DNA of 64,000 bases from Fidelibacterota bacterium (GCA_004124875.1 SCKJ01000004.1:280848-344847); one strand, 5' to 3'; shown: positions 7,976 to 17,029, counted from the stretch's first letter. Translations and numbers: made by a program. Notes: generated by a model from the letters alone, not told the origin.

Positions 7976-9598
7976 ATGCGCACGCATTACGCAGGAGGTT
8001 TTGGCAGCAGGCGTGGCGGGTTAATGGTGGCGACCCTGGTTTCAATCTTTCTGGCCGGTTCTCTGCCGGCGCAAGTCAACACGGTCACCCTCGACTCTCC
8101 GTCCGATCTGATCCTGGTTCGGGTGATGGTCCTGGCCGGGTCGGCGCAAGACCCGGCGGGCCTGGAAGGTCTCGCCGCCATGACCGCCCAGCTGCTGCTC
8201 GAGGGCAGCTTTGGCGATGCGGCCAACCCGGTGACCAAGGAGATGGTCGCAGACATTACTCGTCCCTGGGGGGGCGGGGCGACGCCCAGGGTGTTGGTGG
8301 AAAAGGAGACCTCCACCTTCAAGTTTACCGTGCCGCGCGATGTCTTCGACACCTATTTGAACAAGGTGCTGACTCCGCTGTTCAACCTGCCGCTGTTTTC
8401 GCAAAAGGAACTCGACCGTCTCAGGCAGGAGCGTCAACTGTATATCGAGTCGTCACTGCGGTTGGAGAGCACGGAGCAGCTGGGCCTGTGGGCCACGGAC
8501 CTGGCGATTCATGCCGGGACCCCCTACGGGCATATCCCCACCGGCACCATTGATGGCCTGGGCAAGATTACCCGCAAAGATGTCCAGCGGTTTTACAAAT
8601 CATACTACCACCGCAAAAACTTCTCGTTGGCCCTCTCCACCAGCGAGAAAGATTTGGTCAAATCGGTGAAGGCGGGGCTCAAGCGGATGGGCAAAAAGGT
8701 GAAGGCCAAAAAATTCAAGCGGCCGCCCTTTGAGGCAGCCAGGACGTTACGGGGACGCGACCTGCTGATCATCTCGCAGCCCACGACCATCGCGACGGGG
8801 ATTCATGCCGGTTTCCCCATCGATGTGGACAGGAACCATCCCGATTATTGGCCGCTTTACGTGGCCAACATATCCCTTGGGACCCACCGCGATGGATTCG
8901 GGCGGCTCTATTATGAGATCAGGCAGACCCGCGGCTACAACTACGGCAACTATTCCTACATGGAGTGGTTCTACAACCGCCCATTTAACCTGTTCCCCCC
9001 GACGAATACGCCCCGAAAGCAGCACTACTTCAATTTGTGGATTCGCCCGGTGGGCCATGAGTATGTCCACCACCTCACCAAGGCCATGACCTGGGAGTTG
9101 AATCGTTTCATTCAGGAGGGCTTGACTGAGGAGGAGGTGAGCGCGGCCAAAAACAAGGCCAGGATTCTCTACCTTTCGCTGGCTGAAACGGCAGGACGTC
9201 TGCTGGACTACAAGCTTGACGACGCCTTTTACGGCATGCAGGATGGCTACCTTGATCAGTACCTCAAGGCCGTGGAGGCCGTCACGACTGAGCAGGTCAA
9301 TGCCGCCATTACCCGCCACCTGCAGGTGGAAAACATGCGCTATGTGATTGTCACCAGCGAGGAGTGGGCCGACCGGCTGGCGGCCGACATCATCTCCGGA
9401 GAGAACGCCACCGGCAAATCCATGGCTGCTTACAACTTTGAGGCGCTGGAGTCCGATGGCGGCGTGCAGTATGTCGTGCCCGATGGCAAGCAGCCGATGT
9501 TGGACAAGGACGCCCTGTGGGAGGCCTACCCGCTGAACTTGAGCGCCGACCGGGTGCGGGTCATCAAATCGACGGCCCTGTTCCAGTCCGTCCAATAA
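7976..9598 (+). CDS. M16-like peptidase homologue, non-catalytic partner
   Basis: The protein has 540 residues with a signal peptide (LVSIFLAGSLPAQ). It aligns in layout with M16 domains (ILVRVMVLAGSAQDP..GLEGLAAMTAQLLLEGS; YYHRKNFSLALS; the RQTRGYNYGNYS block typical of second M16 domains) but where HxxEH should stand it has LAAMTAQLL, so it cannot bind the zinc. Such proteins normally pair with the active subunit, here encoded one base upstream. The start ATG at 7976 follows GGAGGGAG. The tail (about 70 residues after the last M16 helix) is unusual in that it ends with a conserved-looking lysine/proline-poor extension of unknown role. Confidence 0.88.
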   Translation: MRTHYAGGFGSRRGGLMVATLVSIFLAGSLPAQVNTVTLDSPSDLILVRVMVLAGSAQDPAGLEGLAAMTAQLLLEGSFGDAANPVTKEMVADITRPWGGGATPRVLVEKETSTFKFTVPRDVFDTYLNKVLTPLFNLPLFSQKELDRLRQERQLYIESSLRLESTEQLGLWATDLAIHAGTPYGHIPTGTIDGLGKITRKDVQRFYKSYYHRKNFSLALSTSEKDLVKSVKAGLKRMGKKVKAKKFKRPPFEAARTLRGRDLLIISQPTTIATGIHAGFPIDVDRNHPDYWPLYVANISLGTHRDGFGRLYYEIRQTRGYNYGNYSYMEWFYNRPFNLFPPTNTPRKQHYFNLWIRPVGHEYVHHLTKAMTWELNRFIQEGLTEEEVSAAKNKARILYLSLAETAGRLLDYKLDDAFYGMQDGYLDQYLKAVEAVTTEQVNAAITRHLQVENMRYVIVTSEEWADRLAADIISGENATGKSMAAYNFEALESDGGVQYVVPDGKQPMLDKDALWEAYPLNLSADRVRVIKSTALFQSVQ

Positions 9599-9761
9599 CG
9601 GGCGGGGCGACGCGACAGCCTGGAGGCTTTCTCCAACGTAGCGGGTCATGAAAGGGTAGAGGGGGCATTGCGCTCCCGGTTGAGCGTGGCTCTTGCCGGG
9701 CCACGTCTGCCGCGCGAACGTCAGACTCCCTGGGAACCGGGACGTTGGCGGCCGGTAAAAA

Positions 9762-9777
9762 TGTGACGCAGGTCACA
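9762..9777 (+). promoter_or_regulatory. Perfect CRP/cAMP-receptor-type box
   Basis: TGTGACGCAGGTCACA is an exact TGTGA-N6-TCACA palindrome, the consensus for CRP-family regulators. Its centre (9769/9770) is about 58 bp upstream of the start point predicted from the sigma-28-like promoter at 9795-9821, a normal activator distance. A nucleotide cyclase gene lies at the left end of the window. Which CRP/FNR-family protein binds here is not known. Confidence 0.6.
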
Positions 9778-9794
9778 AATCGGCGCTGGAAAGC

Positions 9795-9821
9795 TAAAGT
9801 GGCTCGCATTTTGGCCGATGC
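9795..9821 (+). promoter_or_regulatory. Sigma-28 (FliA)-like promoter
   Basis: TAAAGTGG (9795-9802), an 11 bp spacer and GCCGATGC (9814-9821) match the flagellar sigma-28 consensus TAAAGTTT-N11-GCCGATAA at 12 of 16 positions with exact spacing. It lies 29 bp upstream of the start of a flagellar-rod-like gene, which makes chance unlikely. Confidence 0.65.
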
Positions 9822-9850
9822 GGAACTCAGCACATACCGGAGATGCCATC

Positions 9851-10066
9851 TTGACCAATTCAATCAGTACCGCACTGCATGGGGCCATACAGGCGTTGGA
9901 ACAGTTCGCGCGAGCCAGCGAAAACATCAGCAAGCCGGATAGCGAGACGTCTCTCGTAAAAAATATCGTCGAAATGAACTTGGCCAAGCGCTCTTACGAG
10001 GCCAATCTGGCGGTGATTAAGGCCTCCGATGAGATAGCCCAGACGACTATCGATATGCTCATTTAG
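9851..10066 (+). CDS. Orphan flagellar basal-body rod C-terminal-domain protein
   Basis: This small protein of 71 residues has the two helices typical of axial rod/hook proteins: an N-terminal SISTALHGAIQALEQFARASENIS and a C-terminal SLVKNIVEMNLAKRSYEANLAVIKASDEI, which matches the flagellar basal-body rod C-terminal family (EIVDLIVAKRAYEANLKVIKTADEM-like in known members). I chose the TTG at 9851 because GGAG stands 8 bases upstream; an in-frame ATG at 9818 falls inside the promoter motif. The gene is alone: no other flagellar gene is visible. With the sigma-28-like promoter this suggests that the genome has, or had, a flagellar regulon. A terminator follows at 10128. Confidence 0.7.
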   Translation: MTNSISTALHGAIQALEQFARASENISKPDSETSLVKNIVEMNLAKRSYEANLAVIKASDEIAQTTIDMLI

Positions 10067-10127
10067 TTTCCATTTCCTTCTCACCCGGACCTCAATCCCT
10101 CGTCGCTTTTGCAGGCCGTCATGGTCT

Positions 10128-10147
10128 AAATTCCACCGGAATTTTTA
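10128..10147 (+). terminator. Terminator-like hairpin between rod-like gene and DUF512 gene
   Basis: AAATTCC (10128-10134) pairs with GGAATTT (10138-10144) across ACC and is followed by TT. The stem is AT-rich and short, so termination may be partial. It lies 61 bp after the rod-like gene's stop and 13 bp before the next start. Confidence 0.5.
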
Positions 10148-10160
10148 GAGCAATGATCGC

Positions 10161-11453
10161 ATGAGCATTACCATCAAATCTGTGGACGCCGATGGCCTGG
10201 GCGCCTTCCTGGGGCTCCAGCCCGGTGACAAGCTGCTGAAAATCAACGGCCGCAAAGTGATCGATCACCTCGATTACCAGTTCCGCATCGTGGATCGCCA
10301 ACCCGTCATTGAATTTGAAAGCGGCGGCCGACGCGAGGCCGTGGAGGTTGACAAGGAGGAAGAGACCGATCTGGGCGTCACCTTTGAGGAGATGCCTATC
10401 CGCAAATGCGCGAACGATTGCCTGTTCTGTTTTGTCGATCAGAATCCGGCGGGGATGCGCTCGAGCCTCTACTTCCGCGATGGCGACTATCGTATGAGCT
10501 TCCTGTTCGGCCATTACATTACCCTCACCAACATGGGCAAAAACGAGCTCGAGCGCATTGTCGAGCAGGCCATGTCGCCGCTATATATATCGGTGCACGC
10601 CACCAGCCCCGAACTGCGCAAGCGGCTGTTGCTCTACCGCAAAGATGATAATCTGATGGATAAACTGCGCTACCTGACCGGCAACGGAATTGAGCTGCAC
10701 AGCCAGGTGGTGCTCTGTCCGGGCATCAATGACGGCAGCGAGCTGCGCCGAACCCTGGGTGACCTGGTGATCCTTTCGCCGCAACTTAAATCGGTGGCCA
10801 TCGTGCCGGTCGGGTTGACGGGGCACCGGCTCGGCCTGGCGGAGATACCCCCGGTAACCCCTGACTACGCCAGGAATTTTTTAAAGGAGTATGCCGCACT
10901 GGACCGGCTCTACCGGCACGCAGATGGAGGGCGTTTTGTCCTGCCCGCAGATGAGTGGTACCTGTTGCTGGATGAGCCGGTGCCGCCGTTGTCGTTCTAT
11001 GAGGGGCTGGAAATGGAGGAAAATGGAGTGGGGCAGGTGCGCCGGTTTTTGGACACGCTGAAAAGCGAGGCCTCCCAATTTCCTGAGCGGCTGGAAAATC
11101 CGGCGCACATCACATTGGCTACCGGGGTGCTGGCCACAGGCATTTTCGAGCGCCATGTCATGCCGGCCCTGAAAAAAATCGAAGGGCTGAGCGTCACCCT
11201 GGAGACGGTCCCCAACCGGCTGTTGGGGGCGCCAGTCACCGTTGCAGGACTCCTGTCGGGCCAGGATTTCATCAGCCACCTGAAGGGGCGCGAGCTCGGG
11301 CAGTCGGTATGGGTCACCCATCGGATTCTCAATGAGGACAAAGTGACATTGGATGACATGACTCTGGACCAGATCAGCGAACAGTTGCAGGTCCCCTTCC
11401 GCATCGCCGGGGACAGCCTGGCCGGGCTGCTGGCGGAGGTGGCCCGTGGCTAA
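10161..11453 (+). CDS. DUF512 radical SAM protein with N-terminal PDZ
   Basis: The protein has 430 residues. Residues 1-60 form a PDZ-like domain (GLGAFLGLQPGDKLLKINGRKV). A radical SAM motif follows, C83-x3-C87-x2-C90 in RKCANDCLFC, with FVDQNPAGMR and YRMSFLFGHYITLTN behind it. The rest matches the DUF512 family (VVLCPGINDG, SVAIVPVGLT, ADEWYLL). These proteins are widespread and of unknown substrate. The gene overlaps der by 8 bp; DUF512 genes lie next to der in many bacteria, which hints at a ribosome-related job, but that is association only. Confidence 0.9.
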   Translation: MSITIKSVDADGLGAFLGLQPGDKLLKINGRKVIDHLDYQFRIVDRQPVIEFESGGRREAVEVDKEEETDLGVTFEEMPIRKCANDCLFCFVDQNPAGMRSSLYFRDGDYRMSFLFGHYITLTNMGKNELERIVEQAMSPLYISVHATSPELRKRLLLYRKDDNLMDKLRYLTGNGIELHSQVVLCPGINDGSELRRTLGDLVILSPQLKSVAIVPVGLTGHRLGLAEIPPVTPDYARNFLKEYAALDRLYRHADGGRFVLPADEWYLLLDEPVPPLSFYEGLEMEENGVGQVRRFLDTLKSEASQFPERLENPAHITLATGVLATGIFERHVMPALKKIEGLSVTLETVPNRLLGAPVTVAGLLSGQDFISHLKGRELGQSVWVTHRILNEDKVTLDDMTLDQISEQLQVPFRIAGDSLAGLLAEVARG

Positions 11454-12759
11454 GCCGACAGTCGCCATTCTCGGACGGCCCAACGTCGGCAAGTCGACCC
11501 TGTTTAACCGGCTCATTGGCAAGCGCAAGGCCATCGTTCAGGAGACACCAGGGGTCACCCGGGACCGCATTTACGGGCTGGTCGATTGGACCGGCAGACA
11601 GTTCCATCTCATCGACACCGGGGGCTACATGGCCTTTGCCGAGGGCGCCATTGAGGAGACCGTCCGCAAACAGGCGCAGATCGCAGGCGATGAGGCTGAT
11701 GTGCTGATCCTGCTGGTGGACAGTCAAACGGGGCTTTTGCCCGACGACTATGCGCTGAGCCAGTGGGTACGCGCCACCGGCAAGCCGGCCGTGCTGGTGG
11801 CCAATAAAATTGATGACGCTGTGCATGAGAGCCGGGCGGCTGAATTTTACGAGCTGGGACTGGGGCCCCCGCATCCCATCAGCGCTGCCTCGGGGCGTGG
11901 TGTGGGCGATCTGCTGGATGAGGTGCTGGGCAGATTTCCTGCCCGGCCGGAGCATGAGACTGACGAATCCGGGAGCATGGGGCTGGCGATCATCGGGGTG
12001 CCCAATTCCGGGAAATCGTCTTTCCTGAACGCCATTTTGAAGGAGGAGAAAGCCATTGTCACCGACATTCCCGGCACGACCCGGGACAGCATCGATTCGT
12101 ACCTGAATTACATGGGGCAGCGGGTGCGGCTCATCGACACGGCGGGGCTGCGCCGGAAAGCCCGCATCTCGGACGACATTGAATACTACAGCACGGTGCG
12201 CACATTGCGGGCCATCGATGAATGTCATGTGGCCATTGTGATGATCGACGCCGTTCGGGGGTTCCATATGCAGGACGTCCAGATCATGAGCCTGCTGGAG
12301 GATCGCGGAAAAGGGTTGGTGGTGGCGGTGAACAAGTGGGATGCCATCGAAAAAGATGGGGACACAGCGGGCCGGTGGGTCAAGCAGATGCAGCATGACT
12401 ACAAGACCCTGCTGCATGCCCCGATTCTGTTCATATCGGTGCATCATAACCGGCGCCTGTGGAAAGCCGTCGGCGCTGCCCTGGAGGTTTACGCGGAGAG
12501 CAGTCGGCAGATCCCCACCGCCCAGCTCAATAAATTCCTGGAGGAAGCCACCGGTTACCTGCCGCCCCCAGCAGTGAAAGGTAAAAGAATTCAGATCAAG
12601 TACGTGACACAGGTCCACCGGCAGCCGCCTCTGTTCGCATTTTTCTGCAACCATCCCAGACTGGTGCCGGTCAGTTACCAACGGTACCTGCAAAACCGGC
12701 TGCGTGAGCGGTTTGGCTTTGACGGCGTCCCCATCAAGGTGTCGTTCAGGAAAAAGTAG
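11446..12759 (+). CDS. der: Ribosome biogenesis GTPase Der (EngA)
   Basis: Der is an essential double GTPase that helps assemble the 50S ribosomal subunit. The 437-residue length is standard. The first G domain shows GRPNVGKS (about residues 10-17), DTGGYM and NKID; the second shows GVPNSGKS (about 184-191), DTAGLRRK and NKWD. The C-terminal KH-like domain runs from about residue 350 and ends KVSFRKK. The start is GTG (11446) inside the end of the DUF512 gene, with GGAGG a few bases upstream, so translation is probably coupled. The next gene starts immediately after the TAG. Confidence 0.97.
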   Translation: MAKPTVAILGRPNVGKSTLFNRLIGKRKAIVQETPGVTRDRIYGLVDWTGRQFHLIDTGGYMAFAEGAIEETVRKQAQIAGDEADVLILLVDSQTGLLPDDYALSQWVRATGKPAVLVANKIDDAVHESRAAEFYELGLGPPHPISAASGRGVGDLLDEVLGRFPARPEHETDESGSMGLAIIGVPNSGKSSFLNAILKEEKAIVTDIPGTTRDSIDSYLNYMGQRVRLIDTAGLRRKARISDDIEYYSTVRTLRAIDECHVAIVMIDAVRGFHMQDVQIMSLLEDRGKGLVVAVNKWDAIEKDGDTAGRWVKQMQHDYKTLLHAPILFISVHHNRRLWKAVGAALEVYAESSRQIPTAQLNKFLEEATGYLPPPAVKGKRIQIKYVTQVHRQPPLFAFFCNHPRLVPVSYQRYLQNRLRERFGFDGVPIKVSFRKK

Positions 12760-14298
12760 ATGCGGCGCTGGATGCTCATCCTTCTTTTAGGGAGCAGTTT
12801 ACAGGCCCAGGCGCTGGCGCCGGCGCCTATAAAATGCGGATTTTCCCTGCATGCGCCGTTGCGGTTCCCCGCCTTGGATACCCGGACCGATCACAGGCCT
12901 GTGCGCGACACGCTCTACAGCACGCCCGACGGGGCCTTCGCCATCCATTATGACACCACCGGCGGCCACCGTCCACCACAGTTCAGTTCCAGCCCCGCCG
13001 GTGTGCCGGACTGGGTCGTGGAGGTGGGCGCGGCCTTTTCGCTGGCCAGGGATACGCTCCTGGCGTGGGGCTATCAGGGCCACCGCGATGACGGCGATGG
13101 CGTGTACGATGTCTACCTGGGGAATGAAGGGGGCAGTGTCTATGGCGGAACCGAGTTTGAAGCGCTCCAGCCTGATGGTGGTTATATTACTTACATCACG
13201 ATGGATAACGATTTTGACACGGAAGAAAATTACTTCACCCACGGCTTGGATGCGGCCCGGGTAACAGCCGCCCATGAATATTTTCATGCCGTGCAATTGG
13301 CTTATCTCTTTCGCGCCGCCGATCTGTACCTCTATGAATTGTCGTCCACCTGGTTCGAGGAGCGGGCCTTCCCGGAGGTCAACGACTGGACATTCTGGAT
13401 GGACGATTTCATTATCATGACGCAGCCGAAGCTTTCCGCTAGCGACGGTTACGGGGCCGCATTTTTCGGCCACTATCTTGCCGGCCGTTACGGTGTGGGG
13501 GTGATTGGCGATACGTGGGAGCGGATGCTGTCGGATCGCGCCATCGACGCCCTGCGCAAGGCTATCAGCGCCGCCGGGGGAGACATCGCCACCGACTGGA
13601 ATGCCGCCGTCGCCGGTCTGCTGCTTAACGGCAGGTCTCCGGCCAGATACTACCATCCCGATCAGGATTTCCTGCCACGGCCCGTTTTGCCGGACAGCAT
13701 CGTGGTGGCAGCCAGCCTGCTGCTCAGCGCCGATAACCTCAACATCGACAAGGTGGTGTGGCTGCCCCTGAAGCTGACAAAAGCAGAAACCCTGCGATTG
13801 ACGGTTAGCGGGGCCACGGCCCCCTACGCGGCGTCAGTTGTATACAGCGCCGGCACGGACTACCGCTGGGAGCCGATGGAAAATCAGCTCTGGGAGAACG
13901 GCGGGCTGGACCGCTTCAGCGAGATTGTGCTGGCCGTCAGCGGCGATATGGGCAGCGTAAATTTTCTCGCCGACGTTGCCGGCGATTCCGGCCTGGCGCT
14001 ATTTGCCATGCGTTCCGTGGTCCCCAATCCCATCAAGTTGGGGAGCGGGGCTGCGGGGCTGACCATCCGTTACCGCGTGGGGGAGGTGATCGAGCTCGCT
14101 GAGCACCGCATCACAATTTTCAACCTGCTGGGGCAGCAAGTTTACCAGGCCCGGTTTGAGCGCTCGGTCGACATCAGCGATTATCAGTATATCATTCCCC
14201 TGTCCGGCCTGGCCCGGTTGCCTTCGGGCATCTATTTTGTGCGGCTGAGCATTAACGGGAAGCACCACCTGGTGGGCAAATTTACCGCCCTGAATTAG
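12760..14298 (+). CDS. Secreted MXAN_6640-type metalloprotease with T9SS sorting tail
   Basis: The 512-residue protein has a signal peptide (LILLLGSSLQAQA). Its catalytic core carries HEYFH (H172, E173, H176) in the context VTAAHEYFHAVQLAY, and a Glu in STWFEERAFPEV is a plausible third zinc ligand; this agrees with the MXAN_6640 family of putative metalloproteases. The last 80 residues, from VVPNPIKL through NLLGQQVYQ to SGIYFVRLSINGKHHLVGKF, form a Por-type C-terminal sorting domain, so export by the type IX system to the surface is expected. It begins immediately after the der stop. The substrate is unknown. Confidence 0.85.
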   Translation: MRRWMLILLLGSSLQAQALAPAPIKCGFSLHAPLRFPALDTRTDHRPVRDTLYSTPDGAFAIHYDTTGGHRPPQFSSSPAGVPDWVVEVGAAFSLARDTLLAWGYQGHRDDGDGVYDVYLGNEGGSVYGGTEFEALQPDGGYITYITMDNDFDTEENYFTHGLDAARVTAAHEYFHAVQLAYLFRAADLYLYELSSTWFEERAFPEVNDWTFWMDDFIIMTQPKLSASDGYGAAFFGHYLAGRYGVGVIGDTWERMLSDRAIDALRKAISAAGGDIATDWNAAVAGLLLNGRSPARYYHPDQDFLPRPVLPDSIVVAASLLLSADNLNIDKVVWLPLKLTKAETLRLTVSGATAPYAASVVYSAGTDYRWEPMENQLWENGGLDRFSEIVLAVSGDMGSVNFLADVAGDSGLALFAMRSVVPNPIKLGSGAAGLTIRYRVGEVIELAEHRITIFNLLGQQVYQARFERSVDISDYQYIIPLSGLARLPSGIYFVRLSINGKHHLVGKFTALN

Positions 14299-14400
14299 GG
14301 CGCCGTCCTGGCAATCTCCGTATAACGGAAAATTAAGATCGTCGCATCCGGCTGCCGCTGAATTTACGATGACAGGGCCGCCATAGACCGCCGTTACCGG

Positions 14401-14457
14401 AACTCACGGCCCCCTCTCTTTGAAGAGAGGGGAGTCTGCGAAGCGACGGGGTGAGTT
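14401..14457. repeat. Palindromic REP/MITE-like repeat
   Basis: AACTCAC (14401-14407) and GTGAGTT (14451-14457) are inverted outer arms. Inside lies a perfect hairpin, CCCCTCTC (14411-14418) with GAGAGGGG (14425-14432). It sits between two convergent genes, a typical place for dispersed palindromic elements, and may also stop transcription from both sides. Only one copy is present in this window. Confidence 0.55.
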
Positions 14458-14496
14458 AGGCGAGCCGCCAGAGCCCAGACAGCCACAGCCCGCCCC

Positions 14497-15630
14497 TTAA
14501 AAGAACGTGTGCAGCTGCAGCAAAATGTCGATGGTCGTGGGCTTGCCGAGGGTGTTGGTGTTGATCCGAATCTGCGGCGTTACCTCCACAAAGGTCGTGG
14601 GGAAGATACTTGCGCCCACCACAAGCCGGGTAAGGGCGTTGCCCAGGACCGATATATCGTTGTCGTAAAAATGGTACCTCACATAGGACTGGATCCACGA
14701 TTTCAGATCGTACCCGAGGTCGGCATACGAGGCCACCGCCGTAATCCCCGCGCCGCTCCACCCGGTCACGCGGTCGAGCTCCCCAATCAGGGAAAACTTC
14801 TTCCAGTGGACGCCGCCAAACAGTCCCGACAGTTTCAGGCCCCCTTCCTCCATATAGGAGCCGCCGGCCATGAAACTCATATTCAGGCCGCTTATAAAGG
14901 TGATTATTTCGCTGCGGAGGGTGAAGTTCGTGCCTTGAAAATTGGCTCCGGCGGAGCTTGCCAGCAGAAACGGGTTTGCCAGACTTGAGGAAATATGCCA
15001 GTCGCCGAGATAGATGCCGGCCTCGGCGATGCCGCTGCCGTGGATTGTCGGCTCGAAAGGCAGTCCCTCCTTAAATAGATTTGCGACAATGATGCGCCCC
15101 ACATTGCCCCCGCGGATGAAGGCCGTGTGATCATCGAGCTTCAAGCCGTAGGCCGGTAAAAATTTGCCGGCGCGAAAGTAGTGGGTCCCTCTTTTGCCCA
15201 TAAGGGTGGCCCAGAATTGGGTCTCGCGCTGCAGCATGTAAACCAGCGCCACAAATTCCAGGCGCTCGCCGGCCTGCACCTGTCCATAGACGGCCATCTG
15301 CATGGGGAAGATTCCGCTGAGGGGATCGGTGGCGGCGGAGGTATCGATGCCGAAGGCGAAGCCCTGTATGCGGGTGTCCATGCCCCAGCGCAGATTGTCA
15401 CCCAACTTGGCCGAAAATTTTTGCGCGGATTTGTTTTTCCGTGGTCTGGGCAGCTCGGTCAAGATCATTTCGCTTAGCCCATAATCGGTGCGCATGGCCC
15501 CGCCGGAAGGCGACACGTGGCATTGGCCGCAGGTTGCCCCGGAGGCGATGGCCAACTTAACAGTGGCCGACACGGGCTCGACGGCAAACAGAGCGAGGAT
15601 GGCCGCGATAACAAAACTTTGATTGCGCAT
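14497..15630 (-). CDS. Outer-membrane barrel protein with one N-terminal heme site
   Basis: The protein has 377 residues: a signal peptide, one CXXCH (C34-G-Q-C37-H38, followed by VSPSGG), and then about 320 residues of alternating aromatic/glycine-rich strands ending in Phe (LLQLHTFF), as expected for an outer-membrane beta-barrel. Similar proteins (a CxxCHxxPxGGG...R-DYG motif fused to a barrel) occur in several FCB bacteria and Acidobacteria, without proven function. A heme at the mouth of a barrel suggests electron transfer across the outer membrane, but that is inference. The ATG at 15630 is preferred over 15657 because GGGAGG lies six bases upstream. It is 42 bp downstream of the cytochrome-like lipoprotein, probably one operon. 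Confidence 0.75.
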   Translation of the reverse strand: MRNQSFVIAAILALFAVEPVSATVKLAIASGATCGQCHVSPSGGAMRTDYGLSEMILTELPRPRKNKSAQKFSAKLGDNLRWGMDTRIQGFAFGIDTSAATDPLSGIFPMQMAVYGQVQAGERLEFVALVYMLQRETQFWATLMGKRGTHYFRAGKFLPAYGLKLDDHTAFIRGGNVGRIIVANLFKEGLPFEPTIHGSGIAEAGIYLGDWHISSSLANPFLLASSAGANFQGTNFTLRSEIITFISGLNMSFMAGGSYMEEGGLKLSGLFGGVHWKKFSLIGELDRVTGWSGAGITAVASYADLGYDLKSWIQSYVRYHFYDNDISVLGNALTRLVVGASIFPTTFVEVTPQIRINTNTLGKPTTIDILLQLHTFF

Positions 15631-15672
15631 GAAAGTCCTCCCGGTTCTATGGGTCATCAGTTCACTGGGCCG

Positions 15673-16698
15673 CTAATTATCGAGCGCACCCTGATCTATC
15701 CAGATTTCAATGGTACTGATAGTGCTGTCTGGAAGCGCTGGGTTCCCCTGGGGCATGCGGGTACCGGCAGTGCCACGCAGTTTGCGGATGATCAGGCTGC
15801 CAGCGCCATCACCGGCGATGACCACCGGGCCGTTGTCGCTGCCCGCCAAAAGACTCGCATATGTCTCCAGGCTGAGGCCCTCTTGGCTCTTTCCGTTGAG
15901 GTGGCAGTTGCCGGCGCCGCAGTTGGCGGTCAGCACAGGCAAAACCGAGGCGGCAAAGCTGACTGGCTCCGACTGGCTGCCCAGCAAATCGACCGTTATG
16001 AGGCTGTTACGGGAAATAGAGGTGATGGTCACGCTGCCAATATAGCTGCCCAAAGCCGGTGGTGTGAAAGTGATATTTAGCGTTGTGTCCGCCCCTACTA
16101 CGAGGTCAAAGGGGAAGGCCAAAGCGGCGGCGGTAAAGCCTTCGCCCGTCACCTCGATGTTGGTGACGGAAGCCAGGACCAATCCGGTACTGTTGATCGT
16201 GAGCGCCAGGGTAGTGTCGCTCTGATCAGGGGTCAGGGAGCCAAAGTTCAATGTGGTGGCACTTGCGCCGAGTTCGGCCAGCAGGGTGAGGGTGCCCTCG
16301 CCCAGGAGCTCCACCGAATCCACCGTGGCGGAGGCATCGTTGCTTTCCAGCACCAGCCATGCCCCAACCTGGAAAAGGGTAGCAGAATCTGGCGAAAAGC
16401 CGATTGTGAGGTCTATCGTTTCACCGATACCCAGAGAATAACTTCCGCCGGAGACGAGGTTGAACGCGCCTGCCGTGTCTGCCTGAATGGCCGCCTTTCC
16501 GGTCAAGGCGCCGGGACCGCCACTGGTGATGGTCAGAATCCCATCGCCGGTAAATCCGACGGTAACCAGGCCAATGTCAATCTTGTTCGTCGACAGCGAC
16601 TGGCTCCCGGGTAGCGGTTCCCCAAGATCGGAACAGGCGTTGAACGTCACCGCAACAGCAAAAATTGCCGCCAAGAGGCGCTGGACTGAATATGTCAT
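15673..16698 (-). CDS. Lipoprotein with Ig-like (choice-of-anchor D) domains and a CX4CH cytochrome-type domain
   Basis: The 341-residue protein starts with a lipoprotein signal (VAVTFNACSD). It then has two Ig-like repeats of the choice-of-anchor-D/ASH type (IDIGLVTVGFTGDGILTITSGG; LNFGSLTPDQSDTTLALTINSTG). The C-terminal 90 residues resemble Planctomycete-type cytochrome c domains: ANCGAGNCHLNGKSQEGLSLETYASLLAG, MPQGNPALP, IEIWIDQGA. The heme motif is CX4CH instead of CX2CH; this longer form is seen in related surface proteins. I chose ATG 16698 (AAAGGAG upstream) rather than the frame's first start at 16899, which would put 67 non-signal residues before the lipobox. With the heme-barrel gene downstream it could form a surface electron-transfer pair. 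Confidence 0.78.
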   Translation of the reverse strand: MTYSVQRLLAAIFAVAVTFNACSDLGEPLPGSQSLSTNKIDIGLVTVGFTGDGILTITSGGPGALTGKAAIQADTAGAFNLVSGGSYSLGIGETIDLTIGFSPDSATLFQVGAWLVLESNDASATVDSVELLGEGTLTLLAELGASATTLNFGSLTPDQSDTTLALTINSTGLVLASVTNIEVTGEGFTAAALAFPFDLVVGADTTLNITFTPPALGSYIGSVTITSISRNSLITVDLLGSQSEPVSFAASVLPVLTANCGAGNCHLNGKSQEGLSLETYASLLAGSDNGPVVIAGDGAGSLIIRKLRGTAGTRMPQGNPALPDSTISTIEIWIDQGALDN

Positions 16699-16908
16699 TG
16701 CGCTCCTTTCAGGTTGACCAAGACGCGTGAATGTTACGCCGCTCCTGCTCAGATAAGAACGATACTCTTGACTCTGGCAGAGTTGCTGACGGGATCGGGA
16801 TACTGGATGAATAATCTCCTGTGACCCTCTCATTGCCCGCCATTGCCAGCAATACCGCGAACGCCCATTGTTTGACCATGGAGACGATAGTAACTTCAAG
16901 GCTCCAGA

Positions 16909-16983
<75 letters not shown>

Positions 16984-16995
16984 AAACACTTTACA

Positions 16996-17029
16996 TCCCT
17001 TGCTCTTTCCGAGGAGCAAGGGATTTTTT
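16996..17029 (+). terminator. Terminator downstream of tRNA-fMet
   Basis: TCCCTTGCTC (16996-17005) pairs with GAGCAAGGGA (17014-17023) and is followed by six T. It ends the tRNA transcript. The displaced tRNA fragment at 58121 is followed by a different terminator (58177-58208), which would be the ancestral one. Confidence 0.85.

Noticed and set aside
8747..9649. 300-codon antisense frame over the second M16 gene
   Set aside because: Same reason: the plus strand carries a clear family member, and the antisense product has no recognisable motif.
11374..12693. 439-codon open frame antisense to der
   Set aside because: It mirrors a certain gene in GC-rich DNA; its composition (many His, Pro, Gly) and lack of any motif mark it as a shadow.
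16872..16908. Sigma-70 promoter of the tRNA (TTGACC at 16872)
   Set aside because: No acceptable -10 hexamer at 16-18 bp; the region before the tRNA is too short to judge.
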